Shown here piece after piece: positions 45,966-54,314 of a stretch of DNA of 64,000 nt (position 1 is its first letter; every line of letters begins with the position of its first letter). The translations under genes were made by a program, and so were the position numbers. The DNA is taken from the NCBI GenBank assembly GCA_020621865.1, contig JAHRYW010000007.1, positions 1 through 64,000 of the forward strand. Reading direction: 5' to 3'. Below the pieces are notes generated by a model, which saw only the letters and a program-made list of their open reading frames with translations, did no database searches and had not been told where the DNA came from. The stretch comes from Betaproteobacteria bacterium. GTDB lineage: Bacteria; Pseudomonadota; Gammaproteobacteria; Burkholderiales; Rhodocyclaceae.

Positions 45966-47054
45966 TTAGCGATGCGCCAGGTTGAACTGGTCCATCGGCA
46001 TTTCGGCCACGGCAAACCAGGCGCGCTGATTCTTGGCGTACTTGCTGTACGAGTCGTAAATCTTCTTGAACGCCGGGTTCTTGGCGGCTTCGTCGGCATA
46101 GAGCTGCTGGGCCGACTTGTAGGCGGCTTCCATGATTTCCTTGGAGAAGGAGCGCAGCTTGACGCCGTTCTGCAACAACTTGGCCAGGGCGATCGGGTTC
46201 TTGTGATCGTATTCGGCGGTCATCGTCACGTTGGCTTCGGCAGCGGCACAGGCGAAGGCAGCCTGGTACTCCTTGGGCAGCTTGTCCCATTCCTTCTTGT
46301 TGACGAAGAACTCAAGACAGGTGCTCGGCTCCCACCAGCCCGGACCGTAGTAGTTCTTGGCAACCTTGTAGAAGCCGAGCTTCTCGTCGTCGTACGGGCC
46401 GATCCACTCGGCGGCGTCGATGGTACCTTTTTCCAGCGCCGGGTAGATGTCGCCGGCGGCGATCTGTTGCGGCACGACACCAAGCGGCGTCAGCACGGCG
46501 CCACCGAGGCCGCCGATGCGCATCTTGACGCCCTTGAGGTCGGCAGCGGTCTTCACTTCCTTGCGCCACCAGCCGCCCATCTGGGTACCGGAATTGCCGC
46601 CAGGGAAGGAAACGCAGTTGTAGCCGGCATAGAACTCGTCGAGCAGTTGCTGGCCGCCGCCTTGATACATCCAGGCATTGGTCTGACGGGCGTTCATGCC
46701 GAACGGGATGGTGGTGCCGAAGGCGAAGGTGCGATCCTTGCCGACGTAGTAGTAGGAAGCGGTGTGGCAGCACTCGACGGTGCCCTGTTGCACGGCGTCC
46801 AGCGCCTGCAGGCCGGGAACGATCTCACCGCCCGGGAAGACGCGGATGTCGAACTTGCCGCCGGTCAGCTCACGCAGACGGTTGGCCAGTTGCTCGGCAC
46901 CACCGTAAATGGTGTCCAGGCTCTTCGGGAAGCTGGAAGTCAGGCGCCATTTGATGCTCGGCAGATCGGCGGCAATCGCCGGCGCGGCGATGGTGGCGGC
47001 GGCACCGGCGGCAGCGCCGAGGGAAGCCTTTTTCAGAAAATCACGACGTTGCAT
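45966..47054 (-). CDS. TRAP transporter solute-binding protein, TakP-like (soluble form)
   Basis: 362 residues. Tat signal MQRRDFLKKASLGAAAGAAA with probable cleavage near APAIA, and no lipobox cysteine, so it should be a soluble periplasmic protein. It shares most of its length with the neighbouring lipoprotein paralogue, such as WRLTSSFPKSLDTIYGGAEQ, EIVPGLQALDAVQQGTVECC and GTIDAAEWIGPYDDEKLGFY. It probably delivers 2-oxo acids to the DctQM permease at 41920-44012 (inference from context). Confidence 0.92.
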   Translation of the reverse strand: MQRRDFLKKASLGAAAGAAATIAAPAIAADLPSIKWRLTSSFPKSLDTIYGGAEQLANRLRELTGGKFDIRVFPGGEIVPGLQALDAVQQGTVECCHTASYYYVGKDRTFAFGTTIPFGMNARQTNAWMYQGGGQQLLDEFYAGYNCVSFPGGNSGTQMGGWWRKEVKTAADLKGVKMRIGGLGGAVLTPLGVVPQQIAAGDIYPALEKGTIDAAEWIGPYDDEKLGFYKVAKNYYGPGWWEPSTCLEFFVNKKEWDKLPKEYQAAFACAAAEANVTMTAEYDHKNPIALAKLLQNGVKLRSFSKEIMEAAYKSAQQLYADEAAKNPAFKKIYDSYSKYAKNQRAWFAVAEMPMDQFNLAHR

Positions 47055-47155
47055 CTTGTCTCCTTCAGAAATTATTGGGAACGCCAGAGGTAGCAACTTC
47101 ATTCTGGACAATTCGCCGGCGAAGGAGAATTGCGGAAAACCCTAACAGCGCGGCC

Positions 47156-48499
47156 TCACTCGCCGGCCACCGTCATCCGGTCGATCAGGATCGAGCCGGT
47201 CTGCTTGGTGCCGCGCACCTGCACGTCGTTACCGACGGCAAGGATGCCGGCCAGCATCGTCTTCAGATTGCCAGCGATGGTGATTTCCTCGACCGGATGG
47301 GCGATCTTGCCGTTTTCGATCCAGTAGCCCGCGGCGCCGCGCGAGTAGTCGCCGGTCACGTAATTGATGCCCTGGCCGAGCAGTTCGGTGACCAGCAGGC
47401 CGCGCCCCATCCGGGCGATCAGGCCGGCCAGGTCGTATTCGCCGGGCTGGATGATCAGGTTGTGGCTGCCGCCGGCGTTGGCCGTCGTCTGCATGCCCAG
47501 CTTGCGCGCCGTGTAGGTGCTGAGGAAGTAGCCCTGCAGCACGCCATCGGTGACCACCTCGCGGTCGCGGGTGGCGACGCCGTCGCTGTCGAAGGAAGCG
47601 CTGCCCAGGCCACAGGGAATGTGCGGCCGTTCGGAGATCTGGATGAACTCCGGCATGATCTTCTTGCCCAGTTGGTCGAGCAGGAAGGATGACTTGCGGT
47701 AGAGCGCGCCGCCGCTGGCGGCATGAACCAGGCTGCCGAGCAGGCCGCCGGCCAGCGGCGCCTCGAAGATGACCGGGAACTCGCCGGTCTTGACCTTGCG
47801 CCCGCCAAGCCGTGCCACGGCGCGTTCGGCAGCGATCCGGCCGACCTGCCCCGGGGCATCGAGGAGGCTGGCATTGCGGTGGGTGGTGTACCAGTCGTCA
47901 CGCTGCATCGCTTCCTGCTCGCCGGCGATCACCGAGCAGGAAATGTAATGCCGCGAGGTCGGGTAGCCACCCATGAAGCCGAGACTGTTGGCCGAGACGA
48001 AATGCGCCTGCTGCGTCGAAATCGACGCGCCTTCCGAATTGCTGACCAGCGGACTGGCGTCAAAGGCCGCCTGCTCGCATTGCCGCGCCGTCTCGATGGC
48101 ATCTTCGACGGTCAGCGCCCACGGATGGTACAGATCGAGATCGGGGCAATCCTTGGCCATCAGCGCCGCCTCGGCCAGGCCGGCGCAGTCGTCCTCGGCC
48201 GTGAAGCGGGCGATGTCGAGCGCCGCCTCGACCGTCTCGCGCAGCGCCTGGGCCGAAAAATCGGAGGTGCTGGCGTAGCCCTTGCGCTGGCCGGAATAAA
48301 TGGTGATGCCGATGCCCTTGTCGCGGTTGAACTCAATGGTCTCGACCTCGTCGCAACGCACCGTGACCGACTGGCCGAAGCCTTCGGAAACATCGACTTC
48401 GCAGGCCGTCGCCCCCTTGGCGTTGGCGTGCTTGAGCACATCCTCGGCGAGTTGCTGCAGGGTGGCGAAGGGATAGGAAAAAGCGGCGGTTTCGGACAT
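47156..48499 (-). CDS. pmbA: PmbA/TldE metalloprotease-like protein
   Basis: 447 residues. Subunit of the TldD-TldE protease that processes microcins and degrades CcdA-like antitoxins. PmbA itself lacks the HExxxH zinc motif found in TldD, and none is seen here. Typical segments: FNRDKGIGITIYSGQRKGYASTSD, VKTGEFPVIFEAPLAGGLLG and GGSHNLIIQPGEYDLAGLIA. tldD is not in the window. Divergent from yjgA, a very common proteobacterial pairing. Confidence 0.96.
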   Translation of the reverse strand: MSETAAFSYPFATLQQLAEDVLKHANAKGATACEVDVSEGFGQSVTVRCDEVETIEFNRDKGIGITIYSGQRKGYASTSDFSAQALRETVEAALDIARFTAEDDCAGLAEAALMAKDCPDLDLYHPWALTVEDAIETARQCEQAAFDASPLVSNSEGASISTQQAHFVSANSLGFMGGYPTSRHYISCSVIAGEQEAMQRDDWYTTHRNASLLDAPGQVGRIAAERAVARLGGRKVKTGEFPVIFEAPLAGGLLGSLVHAASGGALYRKSSFLLDQLGKKIMPEFIQISERPHIPCGLGSASFDSDGVATRDREVVTDGVLQGYFLSTYTARKLGMQTTANAGGSHNLIIQPGEYDLAGLIARMGRGLLVTELLGQGINYVTGDYSRGAAGYWIENGKIAHPVEEITIAGNLKTMLAGILAVGNDVQVRGTKQTGSILIDRMTVAGE

Positions 48500-48569
48500 G
48501 GAAGCGGCGTCTGGGCAGGAAAGTCGCTATCATAACAGCCCGCGATTGCCCGCCCGTTAAGAGCACCCC

Positions 48570-49109
48570 ATGCAAGAAGAAGATTTCACCGAAGACACCG
48601 GCCGCCCCTCGAAAACCAAGCAGAAAGAGGCGATGCACGAATTACGCGACCTCGGCGCCGAACTGGTCGAGCTGTCGGTCGGCCAATTGAAGCGGATCAA
48701 ACTGCCGGAAACCATCTACGACGCGGTGCGCGATTGCCAGAAGATCACCGCCCACGGCGCGCGTCGCCGGCAGGTGGCCTATCTCGGCAAGCTGATGCGC
48801 GGCGTGGACGACGAGCCGATCCGTGCGGGACTGGCCATGCTGCGCGGCGAGTCGTCGGCTGAAACAGCCCGCCTGCATCGACTTGAGCGTTTCCGCACGC
48901 GCCTGCTCGAAGACGAAGCAGTGCTCGCCGAAATCGCCGCCCTGTGGCCGACGGTCGACCTGCAGCATCTCCGCACGCTGCGCCGCAATGCGCTGAAGGA
49001 ACAGGAAAACAACAAGCCGCCGAAGAATTTCCGCGCCATCTTCCAGGTCCTGCAGGAACTGGACAAGCAAGGCGTGCCGGCCAGCGAAGAGGAGAGCGAA
49101 GATGAATGA
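48570..49109 (+). CDS. darP: Ribosome-associated protein YjgA/DarP (DUF615)
   Basis: 179 residues, acidic start (MQEEDFTEDTGRPSKTKQKE) and an all-helical core. Family marks: LRDLGAELVELSVGQLKRI, RRRQVAYLGKLMRG and HLRTLRRNALKEQENNKPPK. Binds the 50S subunit during late assembly. It is divergent from pmbA, the conserved arrangement, and overlaps the mog start by 8 bases. Confidence 0.94.
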   Translation: MQEEDFTEDTGRPSKTKQKEAMHELRDLGAELVELSVGQLKRIKLPETIYDAVRDCQKITAHGARRRQVAYLGKLMRGVDDEPIRAGLAMLRGESSAETARLHRLERFRTRLLEDEAVLAEIAALWPTVDLQHLRTLRRNALKEQENNKPPKNFRAIFQVLQELDKQGVPASEEESEDE

Positions 49110-49692
49110 AGAACTCGTCGTCGGGCTGGTCTCGATCAGCGACCGCGCCTCGACCGGCGTTTATGAAGACAAGGGCATCCCGGCCCTGGAGGAATGGCTG
49201 TCCAGCGCGCTGACCACGCCGTGGCGCGCCGAAAAGCGCCTGATCGCCGATGATCGCCAGGAAATTGAAAATACGCTGATTTCTCTGGCCGACCGTAGCA
49301 TTTGCCACCTGATCCTGACCACCGGCGGCACCGGCCCGGCGCTGCGTGATGTCACGCCGGAAGCCACGCTGGCCGTCGCCGACAAGGAAATGCCCGGCTT
49401 CGGCGAGGAGATGCGGCGGATCAGCCTGAACTTCGTGCCGACCGCCATCCTGTCGCGCCAGGTCGCTGTGATCCGCAAGCAGTCGCTGATCATCAACCTG
49501 CCCGGCCAGCCGAAGTCGATCAAGGAAACCCTGGAAGGTGTCCGCAATCCGGACGGCTCGGTCGCCCACGTCGGCATCTTCGCCGCCGTGCCGTACTGCC
49601 TCGACCTGATCGGCGGCCCCTACATCGAGACCGACGAGACAGTGATCAAGGCCTTCCGGCCCAAAACGGCAATCCGCCCGAAGCAGGCCTGA
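49102..49692 (+). CDS. mog: Molybdopterin adenylyltransferase (Mog/MoaB family)
   Basis: 196 residues. Adenylates molybdopterin ahead of molybdate insertion. The signature LTTGGTGPALRDVTPEAT (about 73-90) and the second block LPGQPKSIKETLEG are both clear, and LVSISDRASTGVYEDKGIPA at the N-terminus is Mog-specific. Copy 6 of the repeated element is inside (49292-49302), encoding ADRSI just before the signature. The MoaB variants are the alternative. Confidence 0.94.
   Translation: MNEELVVGLVSISDRASTGVYEDKGIPALEEWLSSALTTPWRAEKRLIADDRQEIENTLISLADRSICHLILTTGGTGPALRDVTPEATLAVADKEMPGFGEEMRRISLNFVPTAILSRQVAVIRKQSLIINLPGQPKSIKETLEGVRNPDGSVAHVGIFAAVPYCLDLIGGPYIETDETVIKAFRPKTAIRPKQA
49292..49302 (+). 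repeat. ACCGTAGCATT element, copy 6 (in mog)
   Basis: Exact core with ATTTCT upstream. Read in the same frame as the comF copy (ADRSI), in a variable stretch before the conserved GGTGP loop. The two host proteins are unrelated. Confidence 0.85.
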
Positions 49693-51237
49693 TCAGCCGG
49701 CGACGCTCCGACGGTAACGACCCACCTCGTAATCGCTGGTCTGCTCGATCAGCGCCAGCGGCGTCAGCGACACCCGGCGCCCACCTTCGGCGTACTCCAG
49801 GCTTTCGCGCTGATCGAAAGTCGCTGGCGGCAGGACGACCCGCAATTCATCGGGCGCATTACCGTCCTGCAGCAGCAGCGCTGGCACCCCGGCCGCCGCC
49901 GCATAGCTCGACGCCGAGCGGATCCGCAATTCGACCGAGACGGCCTGTCGGGCCAGCACCTGAATACCGACCCGGGCATCATTCTCGGTCTCGCGATGGC
50001 AGCGCCGGATCACCCCGACCAGCCAGTTATCGCCACCTTCCGGCTGCATTGCGATCAGCGCGCCAACGCGCAGCCACTCGCCGGGAATGCTGCTGAGCAG
50101 CGCTCCGAAGCCGCCGCGACTGACATTCTCGACGACCCAGCTTTCCATCTGCAGGCCCGCCGGCCGGCCACCGAATTCGCCAGAAAAAACGACAAAGGCA
50201 TTGACCAGGCCATGCAGCACCGACATCCGGTGCTTGACGCGATGCCGGTCGTGCTGGCGCTGCGGCGGAATCGGCGCCAGGTAGGCGGTTAGGTGGCGCA
50301 GCACGCGGACCAGCAGCTTGGCCGGATAAGCGGCGCCCAGGCTGATCTCGGCCGGCACGTCGCCGCCGCGCTCGAGGCTGTCGAGCATGGCCAGCATCTC
50401 GGCGTGGGCCGGCCCCGGCTTGATGAAACGCTGCGTCGCCTGCGCCCGCGCCGGCATCCGCGCCAGGCGCTGGGGCGGCTGGGCCAGCGTCAGGTCCGAC
50501 CAGTACACGCTGTCCACCAGCACTTTTTCGGTATAGACGAAGCCCGGCAAAAAATGGGCGATCAGGCGTTCGGCGACCTCAATCTCGACCGGCAGCAGGC
50601 TGTCCAGCGACGCGGCCTGGAACAGCATGACCTTCTGATATTCCTGTACCGGCGTGCTCATGCCGCTCCGGCCGGGCAGCGCCACGGCCTTGCCGCCGGC
50701 GTCTGCCGCTTCGGCCGCCAGCAAGGCAGCGCCGAGACGGCGCCAGAGCTCGCCGCTCAGCGGGCCGTAATGGAACTGCTCCCACTTCAGCTTGCGCCCC
50801 AGGGCGATGATCAGGCGGACCGTCAGCAAAGGCAGCGCGGACTTGGCCAGCTCCCCGGCGCGGGGCTTGTCGCTGACCGCTTGCAGGCAGCGCTCGTAGG
50901 CATCGGCGAGCAGCGTCCAGAAGCCGTAATTGATCGACCATAAGCGCTTCTCTTCCGACTTCGACAGGCGCGCCGTATAGAAATACTCCTGCGACAGGCG
51001 CTTCAGATGCGGTGCCGCCGCTTCTTCAAACTGTTGCAGTACCTCGTACAGTCGGTCGGCCGGAAATTCCGCGACACCGGCCAGCGACTCCAGCCAGCCT
51101 GCAATTTCGTCGAGCGTCTTGAAAGCGTTGTCCTTCGGCAACTCGGCCAGGACCTTGCGCAACTCGCGGGCGTCGGCCAGCGGGTGCTCCGATTTCTGCG
51201 CAAATAGCCCGCCCAGATTGGCTACCTTGTTCAGCAC
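49693..51237 (-). CDS. Uncharacterised protein with possible PilZ-like C-terminal domain
   Basis: 514 residues, GTG start 5 bases after AAGGAGG. The longer frame upstream is not used. No signal peptide or membrane segment. The N-terminal two-thirds are Ala/Leu-rich and helical. Near residue 350 RVKHR and then VVENVSRGGFGALLSSIPGEW (split as RxxxR and NxSxxG) resemble the two c-di-GMP-contact motifs of PilZ domains, though their spacing (about 38) is longer than usual. I do not recognise the family, and the PilZ suggestion is tentative. Confidence 0.7.
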   Translation of the reverse strand: MLNKVANLGGLFAQKSEHPLADARELRKVLAELPKDNAFKTLDEIAGWLESLAGVAEFPADRLYEVLQQFEEAAAPHLKRLSQEYFYTARLSKSEEKRLWSINYGFWTLLADAYERCLQAVSDKPRAGELAKSALPLLTVRLIIALGRKLKWEQFHYGPLSGELWRRLGAALLAAEAADAGGKAVALPGRSGMSTPVQEYQKVMLFQAASLDSLLPVEIEVAERLIAHFLPGFVYTEKVLVDSVYWSDLTLAQPPQRLARMPARAQATQRFIKPGPAHAEMLAMLDSLERGGDVPAEISLGAAYPAKLLVRVLRHLTAYLAPIPPQRQHDRHRVKHRMSVLHGLVNAFVVFSGEFGGRPAGLQMESWVVENVSRGGFGALLSSIPGEWLRVGALIAMQPEGGDNWLVGVIRRCHRETENDARVGIQVLARQAVSVELRIRSASSYAAAAGVPALLLQDGNAPDELRVVLPPATFDQRESLEYAEGGRRVSLTPLALIEQTSDYEVGRYRRSVAG

Positions 51238-51404
51238 GTCCCCCTCCTTGAAATAATCTGTTTTTTTAACAGTGTAAACCGAACTCGGCCGGTCGACATT
51301 CGGCAATTTGGTGCCCCCGGGCCTTGAGCCTGGCCGCCGCATGGCGCCACAATCCAATCACCATTAAAATAGCCCGCTCATTCGACCTCCGGATTCACCA
51401 AGCG

Positions 51405-52199
51405 ATGCAGCCCTACCTCGACCTGATGCGCCACGTGCTGGACAACGGCCACGACAAATCCGACCGTACCGGCACCGGCACGCGCTCGGTGTTCGGCTGG
51501 CAAATGCGCTTCGACCTGGCCCGCGGCTTCCCGATGATGACGACCAAGAAGCTGCACCTGAAGTCCATCGTCCACGAACTGCTGTGGTTCCTGCAGGGCG
51601 ACACCAACATCAAGTACTTGCAGGAAAACGGCGTCAAGATCTGGGACGAATGGGCCGACGAAAACGGCGATCTCGGCCCGGTTTACGGCAAGCAATGGCG
51701 GCGCTGGGAAACCCCGGACGGCCGGCTGATCGACCAGATCACGCAACTCGTCCACAGCCTGAAGAACAATCCGGACTCCCGCCGTCACATCGTTTCAGCC
51801 TGGAACCCGGGCGACGTGGACAACATGGCCCTGCCGCCCTGCCACTGCCTGTTCCAGTTCTATGTCGCCGACGGCAAGCTGAGTTGCCAGCTCTACCAGC
51901 GCTCGGCGGACATCTTCCTCGGCGTGCCGTTCAACATCGCTTCCTACGCCTTGCTGACCATGATGCTGGCCCAGGTCTGCGGCTACCAGCCGGGGGAATT
52001 CGTGCACACCTTCGGCGACGCGCACATTTACTCCAACCATTTCGAGCAGGCCAGGTTGCAGCTATCCCGCGAACCGCGCCCCTTGCCAACGATGTGGATC
52101 AATCCTACGGTCAGCGACATTTTTGCCTTCAAATTCGAGGACTTCCGCCTCGACGGCTACGACCCCCATCCGCACATCGCGGCCCCGGTCGCCGTCTGA
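51405..52199 (+). CDS. thyA: Thymidylate synthase
   Basis: Methylates dUMP to dTMP with methylene-THF. 264 residues from [20 protein letters not shown]. Catalytic cysteine in [13 protein letters not shown] (about 146), the FSLLPFNIAS-like folate/nucleotide segment [18 protein letters not shown], and [18 protein letters not shown]. Downstream are pgi and folA; thyA-folA linkage is the common state, here split by pgi. Confidence 0.98.
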   Translation: MQPYLDLMRHVLDNGHDKSDRTGTGTRSVFGWQMRFDLARGFPMMTTKKLHLKSIVHELLWFLQGDTNIKYLQENGVKIWDEWADENGDLGPVYGKQWRRWETPDGRLIDQITQLVHSLKNNPDSRRHIVSAWNPGDVDNMALPPCHCLFQFYVADGKLSCQLYQRSADIFLGVPFNIASYALLTMMLAQVCGYQPGEFVHTFGDAHIYSNHFEQARLQLSREPRPLPTMWINPTVSDIFAFKFEDFRLDGYDPHPHIAAPVAV

Positions 52200-52201
52200 C
52201 C

Positions 52202-53791
52202 ATGCAGGTCCCGCTACGTCCCGCCTGGCTCGCGCTGGCCGAACACGCCCGCGGCATCAAGCATCGCCACCTGCGCGACCTGTTTGCCGCCGACACGGAG
52301 CGCTTCGCGCATTTTTCGCTGCGCCATGGCCCACTGCTGCTCGACTATTCCAAACAGCGCCTGGCCCAGCCGACGATCAGCCTGCTCCACCAACTGGCCG
52401 AGCAGGCCAGCTGGCGTAGCTGGGTTGAGCGGATGCGGGCCGGCGAGGCGATCAATCACACCGAGGGCCGCGCCGTCCGCCACGCCGACCTGCGCGCCGG
52501 CAACGCTGCACCGCCCGAGGTCAAGGCCGTGCTTGGGCGCATGGCAAGCTTTTGTGAACAGATTCACAGCGGCAGCTGGCGCGGTTTTTCCGGCGAGCGG
52601 ATCACCGACGTCGTCAATCTCGGCATCGGCGGCTCCGACCTCGGGCCGCGGATGGCCGTCCATGCCCTGGCCGCCTTCGAGCACCCCGACCTCAACGTCC
52701 ATTTCGTTTCCAATCTCGACAGCGCCGACCTGGCCAGCACGCTGACCCGGCTGAATCCGCGCAGCACGCTGTTCATCGTCGCCAGCAAGACCTTCACGAC
52801 GCTGGAAACGATGGCCAACGCCCATACCGCGCGCCAATGGGTGATGGCAGCCGCCAACGACGACCGGGCAATTGCCCGTCATTTCGTCGCCGCCTCGACC
52901 AACCTGCCGGCAACGGCCGAATTCGGCATCGCCCCGGAAAACGTCTTCGAGTTCTGGGACTGGGTTGGCGGCCGTTTCTCGCTGTGGTCGGCCATCGGAC
53001 TGCCGGTCGCGCTGGCTGTCGGCTACCGCAACTTCGAGCAGTTGCTGGCCGGCGCCCACGATATCGACGAGCATTTCTTCAACGCCCCGGCCGAGGCCAA
53101 CCTGCCGCTGACCATGGCGCTGATCGCGCTGTGGAATACCAATTTCCTCGAAGCGCACAGCCACGGCGTCTTCCCGTACAGCCATTCGCTGGCCCTGCTG
53201 CCGTCGCACCTGCAGCAACTGGAAATGGAAAGCAACGGCAAGCGGGCCAATCGCGACGGACTGGCCGTCGACTATTCGACCAACCCGATTTTGTGGGGTG
53301 AAGCCGGGACCAACGGCCAGCACTCGTTCTTCCAGTTGCTGCACCAGGGCGGCGCGCTGGTTGCCAGCGATTTCATCGCGCTGGGCAAATCCGACTTTCC
53401 GCTGCCCGGCCACCACAGCGGCCTGCTCGCCAGCTGCCTGGCCCAGTCGTCAGCACTGGCTTTCGGACAGACCGTCGAGGAAGCACGGGCCGCCGGGATT
53501 CCCGAGCATCTGCTGCCCTTCCGCCGCTTCCCCGGCAACCAGCCGTCGACGACGCTGGTGCTGCCCGAACTGACCCCCTTCACGCTCGGCCAGTTGATCG
53601 CGCTCTACGAGCACAAGGTGTTCTGCCTCGGCGTGCTGTGGAATCTCAATTCCTTTGACCAGTGGGGCGTCGAGCTCGGCAAGCAACTGGCCGGCCGCCT
53701 CGCCCCCTGCATCCGCGACGAAGCACCGACCGATTCGCTCGACGCCTCGACGCGCGGCCTGATCGAGCACCTGCGCCAATTCCGCCACTGA
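52202..53791 (+). CDS. pgi: Glucose-6-phosphate isomerase
   Basis: Interconverts glucose 6-phosphate and fructose 6-phosphate. 529 residues from MQVPLRPAWLALAEHARGIK. SIS-type fold with the signature VVNLGIGGSDLGPRMAVHAL, the ASKTFTTLETMANA loop, GGRFSLWSAIGLPVAL, and the C-terminal lysine region. Its ATG is two bases after the thyA stop and its stop is two bases before the folA ATG. It is therefore inserted within a thyA-folA transcription unit without promoter space. Confidence 0.96.
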   Translation: MQVPLRPAWLALAEHARGIKHRHLRDLFAADTERFAHFSLRHGPLLLDYSKQRLAQPTISLLHQLAEQASWRSWVERMRAGEAINHTEGRAVRHADLRAGNAAPPEVKAVLGRMASFCEQIHSGSWRGFSGERITDVVNLGIGGSDLGPRMAVHALAAFEHPDLNVHFVSNLDSADLASTLTRLNPRSTLFIVASKTFTTLETMANAHTARQWVMAAANDDRAIARHFVAASTNLPATAEFGIAPENVFEFWDWVGGRFSLWSAIGLPVALAVGYRNFEQLLAGAHDIDEHFFNAPAEANLPLTMALIALWNTNFLEAHSHGVFPYSHSLALLPSHLQQLEMESNGKRANRDGLAVDYSTNPILWGEAGTNGQHSFFQLLHQGGALVASDFIALGKSDFPLPGHHSGLLASCLAQSSALAFGQTVEEARAAGIPEHLLPFRRFPGNQPSTTLVLPELTPFTLGQLIALYEHKVFCLGVLWNLNSFDQWGVELGKQLAGRLAPCIRDEAPTDSLDASTRGLIEHLRQFRH

Positions 53792-53793
53792 CC

Positions 53794-54270
53794 ATGACCG
53801 AAATCGTCATCATCGCCGCCGTCGCCCGCAACCGGGTGATCGGCAAGGACAACCGGCTGCTCTGGAACATCCCGGAAGACATGGCGCATTTCAAGGCGCT
53901 GACCGCCGGCCACCCGGTGATCATGGGGCGCAAGACCTGGGAATCGCTGCCGCCACGCTTCCGGCCGCTGCCAGGCCGGCGCAATATCGTGATCAGCCGG
54001 CAAGCCGGCTACGACGCCCCCGGCGCCGAAGTCGCCGATTCTTTGGAAATTGCCCTAAAAATGGCTTCGACCGTAGCATTGGCCTTCGTCATCGGCGGCG
54101 AACAGATCTACCGCCAGGCGATGACCGTTGCCGACCGCCTGGAGATCACCGAAGTCGATCTCGACCCAGAGGGCGACGCCTGGTTTCCCGAAATTGCACC
54201 GGGCGACTGGGAAAGAACAGCGACGACCGAAGGCGCCGGCTTCAGCTTCCTTACCTACCGTCGCCGCTAG
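53794..54270 (+). CDS. folA: Dihydrofolate reductase
   Basis: Reduces dihydrofolate to tetrahydrofolate with NADPH. 158 residues. Motifs IIAAVARNRVIGKDNRLLWN (about 6-25), IPEDMAHFKALTAGHPVIMG, WESLPPRFRPLPGR and FVIGGEQIYRQAM. Copy 7 of the repeated element lies inside (54070-54080), read as S-T-V-A-L just before the conserved VIGGEQIY. Forms a thyA-pgi-folA unit. Confidence 0.97.
   Translation: MTEIVIIAAVARNRVIGKDNRLLWNIPEDMAHFKALTAGHPVIMGRKTWESLPPRFRPLPGRRNIVISRQAGYDAPGAEVADSLEIALKMASTVALAFVIGGEQIYRQAMTVADRLEITEVDLDPEGDAWFPEIAPGDWERTATTEGAGFSFLTYRRR
54070..54080 (+). repeat. ACCGTAGCATT element, copy 7 (in folA)
   Basis: Exact core with AAAAAT upstream. Encodes TCG ACC GTA GCA TTG in a different frame from copies 3 and 6, using the A-ending codons GTA and GCA, unlike the gene's GC-ending norm. 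Confidence 0.85.
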
Positions 54271-54314
54271 CCCTGCCGACCGGGGACGACGAGAGCCGCC
54301 CCAGCCGCGCTGCG

